Origin: Conoideocrella luteorostrata
Lineage: Eukaryota > Ascomycota > Sordariomycetes > Hypocreales > Clavicipitaceae
DNA: 64,000 nucleotides
NCBI GenBank assembly: GCA_032433595.1
Contig: JASWJB010000077.1
Span: forward strand, 1-64,000
Reading direction: 5' to 3'
Shown here: piece after piece, positions 12,891 through 23,563 of the stretch
Position numbering within the stretch: position 1 is the first letter of the stretch
Layout of the letters: every line of letters begins with the position of its first letter
Notes under the pieces: model-generated
Seen by the model: the letters and a program-made list of their open reading frames with translations, nothing else
Database searches by the model: none
Told to the model about the DNA's origin: nothing
Translations under genes and position numbers: made by a program

Positions 12891-15565
12891 TTATTCACCA
12901 GCTCGTCCTTATCAAGCTGTGCTGCACCAGGTTCCAAAATGCCCCCCCCCTTTCGCGTAAAGCGCAATCGGCGACCCAAACTCGACAACCTCGCCGCCAT
13001 CAAGCACCAGCACTATGTAGCTAGTCGACGCGCGATAACAATGAACGTTGACCCTCGAAGCCCCTTTCGTATTTCCTCTTGTATCATTGCGTCAGACTCC
13101 AGGTTAATCGCGCTTGTGGCTTCGTCCATGATGACCACCTTGGTAGCCGGAGCAAATGCCCGAGTAAGATACAGAATCTGTCGCTGTCCTTGTGACATGT
13201 TTCTCCCGCCCTGGCTAATTTCCATACCCAAGCCTGTGAATACGTTCTCACTACTAGATCTCTTCTCGGAAGTCGTGTTCGCCGAGCGCATAAACTTGAG
13301 CACAATCAAAAGAGCCTGGTCGGTATGCTCTTCCTCAGGATCTAGTACCGAACGAACAGTCCCTGCAAAAAGATGAGCATCCTGCGGAATAATAAATAGC
13401 TTCCTCCTCAAAGCGTGCAGGTTTAGGGTCGCAATATCCACGCCATCAAGCACAATATCTCCTTCGAAACGCTCAATCAGCCGGGCAAATGCCAGCGCAA
13501 GTGACGTTTTGCCAGCACCAGTCCGTCCAATAACGCCAACACGCTCGCCCGGCGCAATAGAGAACGACACCCTCTTCAACGCCGGCGGCAAATCTCTACT
13601 ATAACCAGCTGAGAACCCTCTCACGTCTATTTTGCCTTCTGTTGGCCACTGGAGATTCGGCTCTATGCCACCTGTCGGCTCCGTCTCCAGATTGCTATAT
13701 TCCACCACCTTTCTGACGCGCTCCAGTCCTGAGTCAACGTCAGAGGCCTTCATCAAAAGTCCAACCACCGCTCTGCGAAATCTCGTCGCGAATGCTAGCG
13801 CAATCGCCGCGTCGCCGGGAGAAGACTTGCTCAGAACCGCAGCCATGGCGACAAAGGTAAGAAAAAACAGCACCGAGAGCTCTAAATCGCAGGTTCATCA
13901 TCGTTTCGCTCAAGGTATGGTACCACAAGGTGGCTGCTCTATCGTCAATGAGTCCAGCAAGCGCCTTGTAAAGTAACCAGTCATGCCGTATGTACGAATC
14001 GTTAAGATGCCGTCTGGTGCAGTTACTGATGCGATCTGGTCAAGCATTAATCTCATTTCTGTGGCGCTAATACCGTGGAGGTAAGTCGTTGCTCGGATCA
14101 GTCTACGACCTATGGTGCAGTAAATATACAGCAAGATACCGGCAACACAAGCCATATAGCGTGATATAGACATGCTAGAGATAAATATCAGTTGGTATTC
14201 AACAATCAAAAAAGAAAAAAAAAAACTGCATGATTACCTTGCAATTAAAATAGAACTGTAAAGCCGAACTTTGATCGCGCTTTTCGTACTATAAGGAGTA
14301 ACCATTTCGAACCATTTGTGACTGCCATTTGATTAGTGGAATTGGAATCAAATATGCAACTATACCGGCTGTGACTCCTTTCCGGCCCATCAGTTTAATG
14401 AGAAGCGCTGCTGTGGTAGCAAGGTTTGCCGCTGCTCGAACCAGTTTTGCACTGTCTGTATATATCGTTACAGCCTTATCGCTGTATAATATTTCTGTTT
14501 GAACATAATCAAATCAGCACTCAGAATGGAGACATACGTATCAGTGCCGAGATAGTTTGCAATTGTCTTTCTCTTCTCCGCACTCCCAACAGCACCAGAC
14601 TGTGCTTGATCGCTGCGCAGTCGTAGCGTCTTTTCGTACACCAGCGTCGTAATAGTTGATTTGATTGGAATCTGTACACGACTCGTCATGTACCAAGGGA
14701 CATATGCGTCTATCAATATCTCACAAACACTCAGAGCCCCAACCCCCAAAGCCAGGCCGATCCCGTAAAAGTCTGTCCCGATAACCGACTCTTCAAGACG
14801 CTGTAGAAGCAAGAACCTCGCAGCTTGTGGCGCCAGTGGGGCAGCGGCTCTAAGTACAGTCAGAAAATTGAAAATAATGAGGCTCCAAGAGTGCATTTTG
14901 GCCAGTGTAATTCGGTGGTTAGGCCGACCACAGCCGGCGCTGTGAGCGTACTCTCGCGCCAGATGGTCTGCCCGGCATGTCGATTTTAGTCTGCAATCCT
15001 GATATTTGCCAGCCGTTTAGTTTCAAAAAAATAACCTGCACCACGAAAATGAAATTTAGTCGAGAACAGAGTAACATTCCTCCCTGTCAACTGGTCGATT
15101 CGGAAGTAGCTCATCAGGGCCTCGTGGTAGGGTGAGGTACCCAGCCAAGACCAGCATAGCAGAGAGTGCCTACAGAGCAGTTATTCGTAGATTAAAGTCG
15201 GTTAAACTCCCTTTGAGTGACACGAGTGCCATAGAAGCAAGGCAAATGCTAGATATAGTCCCGACAAAGATGTTGGTTGACGATCTTCGGGGGCCTCTTC
15301 ATAGTATCACAACTGCGTAAGTAGCCAGCATAGCCTTCCCATCGTTTAATACTCTAATAAAATTTCCTATGTTTCGAACAGCACCGTCAATACCCATGAA
15401 ACTGCGTCAATACCATCCTCACCAGCCCAAGCACGAAGAACTGCAACCACTTGTCCGGCCCCAAGCCCAGGGGCTCGCGCTGGTCTCCGCCGGCCACCTC
15501 AAGCGTCAACACATCGCGGCCTGGCCTGCTCTGCTCTCGTCGTCACACGTCTGTCATGAAGCCCA
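12891..15565 (-). pseudogene. decayed ABCC (MRP-type) ABC transporter, first nucleotide-binding domain missing
   Basis: Minus-strand fragments follow full-length ABCC order with a gap. An N-terminal segment (about 15520-15400) and part of the first membrane domain (14960-14330, with YEKTLRLRSDQAQSG and VRAAANLATTAALLIKLMG) come first. A second-membrane-domain segment (about 14170-13875, DGILTIRTYGMTGYF) follows, then a nucleotide-binding domain (about 13720-12900). That domain has Walker A (GRTGAGKTS), an MSQGQRQ signature (canonical LSxGQRQ) and Walker B (KVVIMDEATS). No first nucleotide-binding domain is present between 14330 and 14170. The reading frame changes near 13955 and near 13885. 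A stop after RRLAT at 13013 interrupts the H-loop region, which has Arg where His is expected. In a shifted frame the C-terminus continues as VLVLDGGEVVEFGSP. A run of nine G (12942-12950 on the complement) breaks the frame again. Several independent lesions make a functional transporter very unlikely. The N-terminal boundary is approximate. Confidence 0.85.
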
Positions 15566-15589
15566 GGTGGAAATAATATATGCTTAAGG

Positions 15590-16883
15590 TGCCAGCTTTC
15601 CGCTGCATATGAGCAGCGAGCTCTCAGCCAAAGTTGCTATGCCGTATTCAAAACTCAGTTACGACATGACGTGGCAAAGTCTCAATTCTGGTCACAAGAA
15701 GGCCTGGACACCTAGAATCCTATCTGGGACATAGAAGCATAAGTAAGCGTAAGCTAATGTCCTGGCGACGAGCGACTAATGACTTTAGAACACACCTTCT
15801 AATAGTGTTACCCAATAATACAAAACGACTACCTTAATGACACGCATGTAGTGGAACGGGAAAGCAATAGTATGCTATTATCTCAAATACAAAGACAAGA
15901 CACTCTAGCATCTAGACCATTTTTGGAATCAGGTTTAATCCATGCACAAAGTTTTGTTACGAACAACGGAACAAGTGAGTTAGCGACGCGTTAAACAGCA
16001 ATAACGTTGCTGGATAATACGTTAGGAAAGACCTTGGGAGGTGCAGGTTCTGCTGTAATGGCTACTCGCAGTTGCCACGCCATCAATATTCTGTATTATC
16101 CGGGTTTACCCTAGATCAGAAAGTTGCCGTGAGGATTTTTTATGATTGTGTATTGAATTGAGTCGTTATGGGCCGCGAACTGAGTAACGTATGTAGAGTG
16201 CTGAATATTTCCCATTAAAGGGGCTAATGAATCATTATAACACCTGTCTAATTTCGCGCGAAAATTGACCAAACCTTGTAATGTTGAACCTTTGCTTCCC
16301 ACAAAGTGTGACCAAGTGATTGGTGCTATTACAAGGCTCTGCTCACGGCTTAGGTAAACGAAGCGGATGAATGGGTGATTGGCGTTTGAAGGAAGGGGCA
16401 ATACTCTGGGGGATCGAATGGAAAACAATTCGGATAGCAACGACGACGGCATCCCAGATTTCGACAAGCTGTGAAAATGAGCGGGATTGCCGGCACTCGA
16501 CATCACTTTTCTGAAACCGAGAATGTGTATACCCGTTCTAGAAGAAAGTGCCAACGATACACGGACGCTTACAATATAGAATCATTTTCCTACTGCAGCC
16601 ACGATGTAATACTTTGTATTCCATACGCTTAATACTCGCCACTTGCAGATGGCTGCGTGGGGGGAGCGACAAGCCAATTGTTTTTTCCTGCGTGAAACCA
16701 AAACACAACTCCCCGATCTGCGCTGTCTCTGCTCCTCGAATGTGTCGACCTCCCCCCATTGTTTTTGCCCCTTGTCTTGCATCTCAAAATGCTGGCAGTT
16801 TCCCCAACAGCACTACGGCCTGTAGAACGGAGATTCATTATTAAATCATAACGTTTTTATTTCATTATATGTATGCATTAACC
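15590..16883. other. intergenic between ABC relic and his6, no gene recognised
   Basis: AT-rich sequence with no family match. An open minus-strand stretch (16554-16111, 147 codons) lacks an ATG at its head (it would begin with TTG) and has no recognisable motif, so I do not call it a gene. It may be part of the same degenerating segment as the ABC pseudogene. Confidence 0.4.
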
Positions 16884-17789
16884 CTAGTCTTGCCTTGTGT
16901 TCCACGCCACACAATCAACAAACTTGACACCGCTGCCACCAAAACAATCCAACGCGCTGCCAATAGTAAGATCTATTTTGCCCCGGCTGAGTCTCTTAAC
17001 CAGATCCAAGTCTTCCAAATGCCTTCCGCCGCCGGCATACGTGACGGGAATAGAGCACCACTCGGCTAAACGCTCCACCAGCTTCTCGTCAATACCCTTT
17101 TGCAGGCCCTCATTATCTGCTGCATGGATCAGAAACTCGGAGCAGAACGGCTCCAGCGCTCTGATGGTCTCTGTGGAAGGTTGGTCAGCTAAAAAGTACC
17201 CTGATAGCCTTCATGAACTGAGATTGCCATGCTGGTGGTACCTTGATTGACTTCCATATCCGTCAGGGTTTGCCATTTATTCATAGCCACGACCCATGTA
17301 TCTTCTCCCCGACGTCGACAACTTAAATCGATGACCAACTTGTCCTTGTCGCCACCGAGAGCTTCAAGGACGGCTTGCAGCCGGGGCTGGCTGAAGTGTC
17401 CTTCCGGAAAAAGAAATGATGTGATGATGACCTGATGTCTCGTAAGCACGATATATGCAGCAGATACCTCAGTCAGCACCGCAGCCCACCTTTGATGCTC
17501 CCGCATCCATCCACTCCTTCGCATTCTTGTCGTTGATACCGCCGCCTACTTGGAGATGGCCAGGCCAGGCCTGCAGAGCCTGTTTTGCAGGCTCAGTATT
17601 CCCAGGTCCCAGCATGATGATATGAGAGCCTTCAAGTGAGCTGTCCTTGTACAACCGTGCAAAGTGCGATGGTGGATGCTGCGATACATAATTCGTCTGC
17701 AGGACCGACGACGAGCTGTCGAGAGTCCCGCCGACAATTTGCTTGACCTGGCCGGCGTGCAGGTCTATGCAAGGTCTGAAACGGGTCAT
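16884..17789 (-). CDS. his6: phosphoribosylformimino-5-aminoimidazole carboxamide ribotide isomerase (HisA/His6)
   Basis: Three exons (17789-17490, 17431-17242, 17170-16884) give 258 residues, the usual size of fungal His6. This cytosolic (beta/alpha)8-barrel enzyme opens the ribose of ProFAR by Amadori rearrangement in step 4 of histidine biosynthesis. The N-terminus [18 protein letters not shown] carries the catalytic Asp (residue 9) in the first strand. LQVGGGIND is the first phosphate-binding loop, [10 protein letters not shown] lies in the second half-barrel, and [13 protein letters not shown] is the second phosphate loop. The frame is open upstream of the chosen ATG, but the family begins at MTRFRPC, so I took that Met. 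Neighbours are unrelated, as usual for fungal histidine genes. Confidence 0.95.
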
Positions 17790-18278
17790 TGTGAACGTCC
17801 GAGGTGCTATTGGAGCTATGCAGCCTTGGTTTTGCCCAGACAAGAGCAGGAGTGGGTGAATTTTGTTGTAGGGCCGTCGGACGGGATGATGCTGAACTTG
17901 ACGAGCACGGTGGGGCTGATGGAAAAGTGACGCAGCCAGACGAACCAATTCGCTGTTCACAGGTCAACACTCCAGCTGCACATAACCCGATATTTGTTGA
18001 AGAAATGCGAAATATATCTTATACATGTAAACATGTTGCTAGCTAAAGACTCTTTTCTATTTTGATACGCCCAGAATTACACATCCGCTAGTTGCGGCTC
18101 ACTTTTGTCTACCTTGCACTTGCGTCGTCTTTTACACTTTGTCTCTACATCTACGTCCTTGGAACTTCAAATCTCAGCTCCTACTCTAAAATCAAGACGA
18201 AAAAGGAAACGGAAAAAAAGGAAAAGGAACCAAAAAAAAAAAAAACCGTCCACGCGCCTCAAAAACACTCGCGAGAGT
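17790..18278. other. short intergenic: his6 promoter and MFS 3' flank
   Basis: About 490 bases separate two genes on the same strand. A lysine-codon-like A-rich tract (18190-18245) lies just past the transporter stop. No gene is recognised. Confidence 0.5.
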
Positions 18279-20480
18279 TTAAGCCGAGGCACCTTCTTTC
18301 TTCTTTTTCTTCTCATCATGAGCCTGCTGCGCCTCTTCTTTTAACTTTTGATCATCCGGTCTGCTAAGCTCCACCTGCGGCATGAGAAAGAACGCCAGCA
18401 CAAAAGCAAATGCGGCCAATGATGCGCCAATTAGGAAAATGATACGAAATCCGCGCTTGTAGGCGGGAAACAGAATTGCTCTGATGCGGTCTGCTTCTTC
18501 GGCGGACAATCCAGAGAGATATTCTTGGGGGTTGCCTAGTAGGGTCTTGGATGCTTTGGCATCCAAGTCGAGACTTGAGAATGCGCCAGCCAGAATGTTG
18601 TTGCTACGGGGGAGGTCAGCCTATCGAAAACGCTGTTTGGATTCGTTTTCATGTGAACAGTGTTTGACTCACATTACAGTACCAGAAACTGCGAGTCCAA
18701 GAGTAGACCCAAGATTCCGAACAAAGCTAGCACTGGTCAGTACGAGTAAACTGTGTCGCCGCGAAACTGCTGGGTACTTACTTGCGGAAAGATGTTACGA
18801 TTGCCATATCGCGTCGCTCGACGCCGGCTTGCGTGGCAATCAGAGCTCTGAGATGGTCAGATGCTGCAAATGTCGAGCAAAATGGAAGCATCTTTCACTT
18901 ACGGTTGCAATGTGTTGCCAACACCCACACCAATCAAGATGGAGTAACCAATCTGTTTTCCCAGCCCAGTTGTTTCATCCAAAGTTGACATGAGTCCCAA
19001 GCCAACAGCCCAGCAGACCCATCCGAACAAGATACACTCACGGTAACGTCCGATCCAGTGCACAACCAAACCTGACAGTGTGCTACTGAATGTCTGGACA
19101 ATGGTGATGGGCAGCAAAAGTGCTCCTGATTTAGTGGCCGAATAACCGTAGACAAGTTGGTAGAATGAGGGAACATAGTACACTTGCATGACAAAGTTCC
19201 AACCATTAATAGCCATGGTTAAGCAGGCGCCATTGACAATTTTAGATTTGAAGATGTGTACTGGCGAAGAGGTTAGGAGGAGAGATGACACAGTATTTAG
19301 TTAAGACACTTACGGGGAACGAGAGGATATTTAGGGACTTTCCACTGCCAAAGGACAAACCCGGCGGAGACAACAGCGCCGATCACCATTGTTGCAATGA
19401 CTTGCGGAGCGTTCCATGCGTATTCGCGGCCACCCCACGTCATGCCAATGATGAAGATGGTCATACCGGCGAATGCGAGAAAAATGCCACCGAAATCAAC
19501 CGCCTTCAGTTTCCTGCAGAGCGTCAACAAAACATCACACCCTATTGACAAGAAATTGTTTGCAACCTACATTTTCCAATCGCCCTGGACTTTCTTCAGA
19601 GGCATAAAGAAGATTACGCAGCCAGTAGTGAGGACCGTCAATGGCAAGTTGAGGCGGAAGATCCAGCGCCACGACTCCCTCGATTGAGAGGACAGTGCAC
19701 CTCCAATGACTGGACCGATACCATTTGCGATTGCGACGACGGCTCCCTGAACTGGTATGAGACTAGCTGAACGGTGAAAAATGAGATCTGCAAGCATGAC
19801 TTACAAGAATGCCCTGATACTTGCCTCTTTCTCGCAGAGGGACCACATCGCTGACAATCAATTGCGCCACTGTCATAAGACCACCACCTCCAATACCAGT
19901 AAACGCTCGAAAAATGGTCAATTGCAAAACGGATTGAGATAACGAGGAGGCCAGAGATCCCATAAAAAACACGGCCAGTCCGCTGAGCAGAACAACCTTG
20001 CGAGACCAAATGTCGGAGAGCCGGCCGTAGATCAGCTGGCCAACAGTAGAAGTTCTGCGACGCTTGTTAATATACGGTGCTCCGATGTATGATGGCTCGC
20101 ATAAGTACTTACATGAAATAGCCGCTCGCGATCCACGACACTTGGTCTGTTGACCCTAGTGCCCTTCCGATAATGTACAAACTCGTGGCGAGAGTTGTCT
20201 GGTCCATCAATGCCAGGAGGTCTACGCTGGCGCAGGCCAGGAAGATCTAACCGTGTTAGCCTGAGTGCGATAAATTTTAGTGGCCATAGCCTGGGAGTCA
20301 GCCTGTTACCGTGATGATTGTTCTCTTGGGAACATAGTTTGTCTGCTCATTGAACTGATGAGCCTTGCCGGTCTCGGAGTTGGTGTCCGACCCAGATGAT
20401 AAGTCTGTGGCTTCGTTTGCTGGTAAGTTTTCGGAGACCACGGGGGGCTGCCGAGCCTTGCCAGAAGAAGCCTTTTCCAT
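18279..20480 (-). CDS. MFS drug/multidrug transporter, DHA2-like (14 TM)
   Basis: About seven exons yield roughly 580 residues. The N-terminus is a hydrophilic tail (MEKASSGKARQPP), and TM1 follows at IFLACASVDLLALMDQTTLATSLY. MFS motif A is visible as GRLSDIWSRK between TM2 and TM3. The drug-antiporter motif C is in TM5 as GIGPVIGGALSS, with RESWRWIFRLNLP after it, which is typical of fungal DHA2 proton antiporters. The C-terminal half has further membrane helices and ends in a charged tail (DEKKKKKEGASA). Such proteins export toxic compounds or secondary metabolites from the plasma or vacuolar membrane; the substrate cannot be read from sequence. No biosynthetic cluster surrounds it, so housekeeping efflux is as plausible as metabolite export. 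The exon between 19799 and 19567 has less certain borders. Confidence 0.9.
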
Positions 20481-21244
20481 CTTGAAGGAATTGCAATGCC
20501 ACCTGAACACACCAAGCCGAAAAATAATAATAAGGAAAGACAAAGGGAAAGGAGCGAAAGTTGCTGAGCAACGGCAGAAGTGAGATAACTATCGCCTCAA
20601 CGAGAGTTCAAGGAGAGAGACTGTGTGTGCGTCTATAGTCGGTGTTTTTAGAGGATAGCCGAAGTCTTCCAAGGAGCACAGTCCATGCGTTTATCGATTA
20701 CGTTAAAAGTATTCAAAAAAAAAAAAAAAAATTGAGAGACGCAGAAAACGTGCAGGACGCGAACCTGTATGACCCTCGCCATCAAGTGAACCAACAAGGG
20801 TTTAATCAGATCGGAACCGTTTCTTGGGTGCCATAGCGTCACCCTTGCCTACCATGACGACAATCATCTTCAATGTCTAAACTAGTTTTTTCTAGCAAGC
20901 ACGCAAGCGAGGTTCCGTTGAGCATGTGCAATACAGGATATTGTATTATACCATACTGCGCGGTGTAAATGCACATCAGTCCATATTACTCCGTAACCTC
21001 AGGCATGTCAGCAATCATCACGTCCTGCCATCGGGGAAGTTCGATTATCAATCTACACCGTCTTACCACTCTGCCGCTATTTGGTCCCCCTTTTTCTTCC
21101 AGCCACGGTCATTTTCCGTCTAGTTACCGGGGGCAAAAGGGTTATCCACATGGAAAATGGGATCCAACGATCCAACGTCCCAAGACAACCTAAAACAAGC
21201 TTAACATGAAGTAAGCACAAGCCCATGGGGGGAGGGGGGTGCCT

Positions 21245-21493
21245 CCTAGAATTCCGAGCCGTCCATCTTATGTGCTGTGGGGTTAGTCAACCAACAGAAC
21301 TAAGCAAATAATAGGTACTTTATTTACCGCTTGTTTTGTATGACAATAGAAGTCCTCGTAGTTTATTCTTTACAAAGAGTTACATCACCGTCGCCAGGAT
21401 TCAGCCGGTTCCAAGTGTCACTAGAAGTTACCGGAAACAAAAGGGCCTAAAATGGGCCCGGTCTGCATCACCTGGACCGCTCGGAATTCTAGG
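21245..21493. mobile_element. candidate MITE-like element with 21-bp terminal inverted repeats
   Basis: The left arm 21245-21265 and right arm 21473-21493 are inverted copies matching at 20 of 21 positions (core CCTAGAATTCCGAGC). The 207 bases between them are non-coding. Length and ends suit a miniature inverted-repeat element, but I see no clear target-site duplication and no second copy in the window. A stem-forming regulatory element is the alternative. Confidence 0.4.
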
Positions 21494-22070
21494 AAATACG
21501 ACGCGCCACTCTGCGTCCGGGAGAAGAATTCGAACGATCCCGGCAGATATCCAAAATGTGCCGAGACACTTCTTCTGACTCAAGTACTTTCGTACGCAAC
21601 AAGTACAGAATTCCGGACGAAGTACACCGTACTCCGTGCTGTTATGCAACATGCATCTCGCCTCGACTAGCTTGCCATAGCTGATCCGTCAGCTCGCAGC
21701 GCATGCAGCAGAGCAAGCAAGAAATCACAGCGCAGTCAGCCCTGGCCGAATTCCTGTGAATCTTTCCCTACTCAGTGGTGTCGAGGCGCGTCTCAGCTTC
21801 TCCTGCCAAGACGGCATTGGTGGTGAGAGGCTTTGAGCGCATTTGAGAAGCGTAGTTTCAGCAAAAGTTTCCTTTTGACGTTACACGAGCCAGGATTGTG
21901 CCTTTCGGCAGGTACTCCGTGGTACCAGGTGGAACTTACTATGTAGTGCAAAGCGCACTAAGCAAAGGGTTGACAAATTAATCGAGACATCCAGCACAGA
22001 GGCATAGTGCGTGGAGTGGGCCTCGATGTATCAATGAATCTGTCAGGCACGGGCTAGAGCACGACCCACG

Positions 22071-22101
22071 TATAGACTTGTATAGACTTGTATAGACTTG
22101 T
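22071..22101. repeat. 10-bp tandem repeat, three copies
   Basis: GTATAGACTT is repeated three times head to tail in intergenic DNA. It directly precedes the diverged repeat shared with 41.8 kb. Confidence 0.85.
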
Positions 22102-22320
22102 AGGGTCCGTAGCGACCTGGGTGCTCTGCACTTAACTAGCTACGTAGGTACTAGTACATTGCCTATCTGGACCTGATCGCGACTATCAAGGTATACGGTA
22201 CTCCGTATCCCGACGGTAATTCCGAGCCAATACGGAGTACAATATGCGATTTGATCGTTTTTAGCCCAGGATTACTCCGTAGTTTACTGTGTGCCCACTG
22301 TATTGCTCGACCGTGCAAGG
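22100..22320. repeat. dispersed intergenic repeat, copy A
   Basis: By eye this segment aligns with 41815-41960. Shared landmarks in the same order are a CCGTAGC(G/T)ACCTGGG-type block, GGTAATTC, AGCCA, TGCGATTT, a GTTTTT(A/G)GC block and GCCCACT. Copy A contains three ACTCCGTA/TACGGAGT words. It lies about 1.25 kb upstream of the PLP-rhodanese start. Confidence 0.55.
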
Positions 22321-23563
22321 CTAGTTGACGCATCACGACGCAATGCAACGCTGTCCGGGGTGATTATGGCTTCGCCTCGTGCGTAATATAAATTTGGATT
22401 TCGTGGACGTTCGTGAACAAGCTTTTCGCGTAGGCACGGCACCTGCATGTATGGTCTTATCCTTGCTTGTCCTTAACCCTTTTCTTGCTCGCTTGCTCAT
22501 TTGCTCGCTTGCTCAAACTTGGCGGCCAAAATGGCCTAGATGATACATCCACCCACCTTGATGGATAGATGAATGCCTCGGACGGTACCTGCGTAGGGAT
22601 TGGTCAACAGTACAATCCACTGCTAGTTGCTAGTCCGAGACAAACTGCTCATGCGCGCGCGGTGGAAAGACCTGCCCAACAAGGTACTGGCAAGTTGGGC
22701 GGAAATATCAGTGTCGTCATCCGTCACCATCTGATAAGAAGAAGGGCAATCACAAGGCCTAGGTGGCTAACAAGTTCCGGTGACGTCTATCCCTGGCTCA
22801 AGTCATACTCTAACCTGAGCCGCGTCTAGCGTCAATAACTCGGAGCTGCGTGTATATGTTGCTGTACAAGTTACAAAGTAACTGTACATGAAGCACATCT
22901 CTCTCAAACGAATCTATCCTCCTTTCCAGCTTGTTCAGCTTCGAGGTTCTCCACTTCAACCGACTAAATCACCTTCTGTTCTCGTCATGGTCCGATGATC
23001 CTGACAACGAGGAATACCGATTGTGGATATAGAGGTCTGACAGACATTGAACCAGTGCCGGGCCGGACGCCATTCATTGGACGGCCATTGTTGGTCATCA
23101 AGTTGCAGAACTGGGTATCCCGGCTCCTGTTCTGGCATTCGCATGCGGGTTGTGGAATGGGTCACTATTATACGCTTTGCATCTAGTCCCTGCTTACTCC
23201 GTCCATGTGTTCGTAGACATCTTGCACTGTTCAGTCACGAAGTAACAGATACATTGGGCGACAAAGGATAAATACCACAGCTACTCTTCCTTGTTCCGCT
23301 CTCTTTTGCCGCCTAGTCAAAAGTGAGATAGACTTGACTCTATTCCTAATCTTGTGTTTCAGACATCCTCTACTGCCAACGGTTTTGCAGCATCCTTTGC
23401 AGGTACAAAATCTTACACGCAGTACGAATACACAAATACATACACATATACAAACGCGCGCACACACACCCACCAACGGCCAACAGCCAACGTAGTTGCG
23501 CCCAAGGCACTTTCAAGGGATCTTACGAGGAAGAACAAAGAACAACCCGTCTCCTGCCCAATC

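Larger units (their letters stand above)
20481..23563. other. 3.1-kb intergenic region with repeat-like elements
   Basis: This gap between divergent genes has no supported coding region. It contains a poly(A) run (20715-20731), four copies of the ACTCCGTA/TACGGAGT word (20988, 22200, 22231, 22274) and a 249-bp inverted-repeat element (21245-21493). It also contains a 10-bp triple repeat (22071-22101) and one copy of a repeat shared with the glutathione synthetase promoter (about 22100-22320). It serves as the promoter area for both flanking genes. Confidence 0.6.

Noticed and set aside
16111..16554. 147-codon open stretch on the minus strand near his6
   Set aside because: It starts at TTG, shows no conserved motif, and lies in degenerate-looking sequence beside the ABC relic. 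Chance or gene debris is likelier than a gene.
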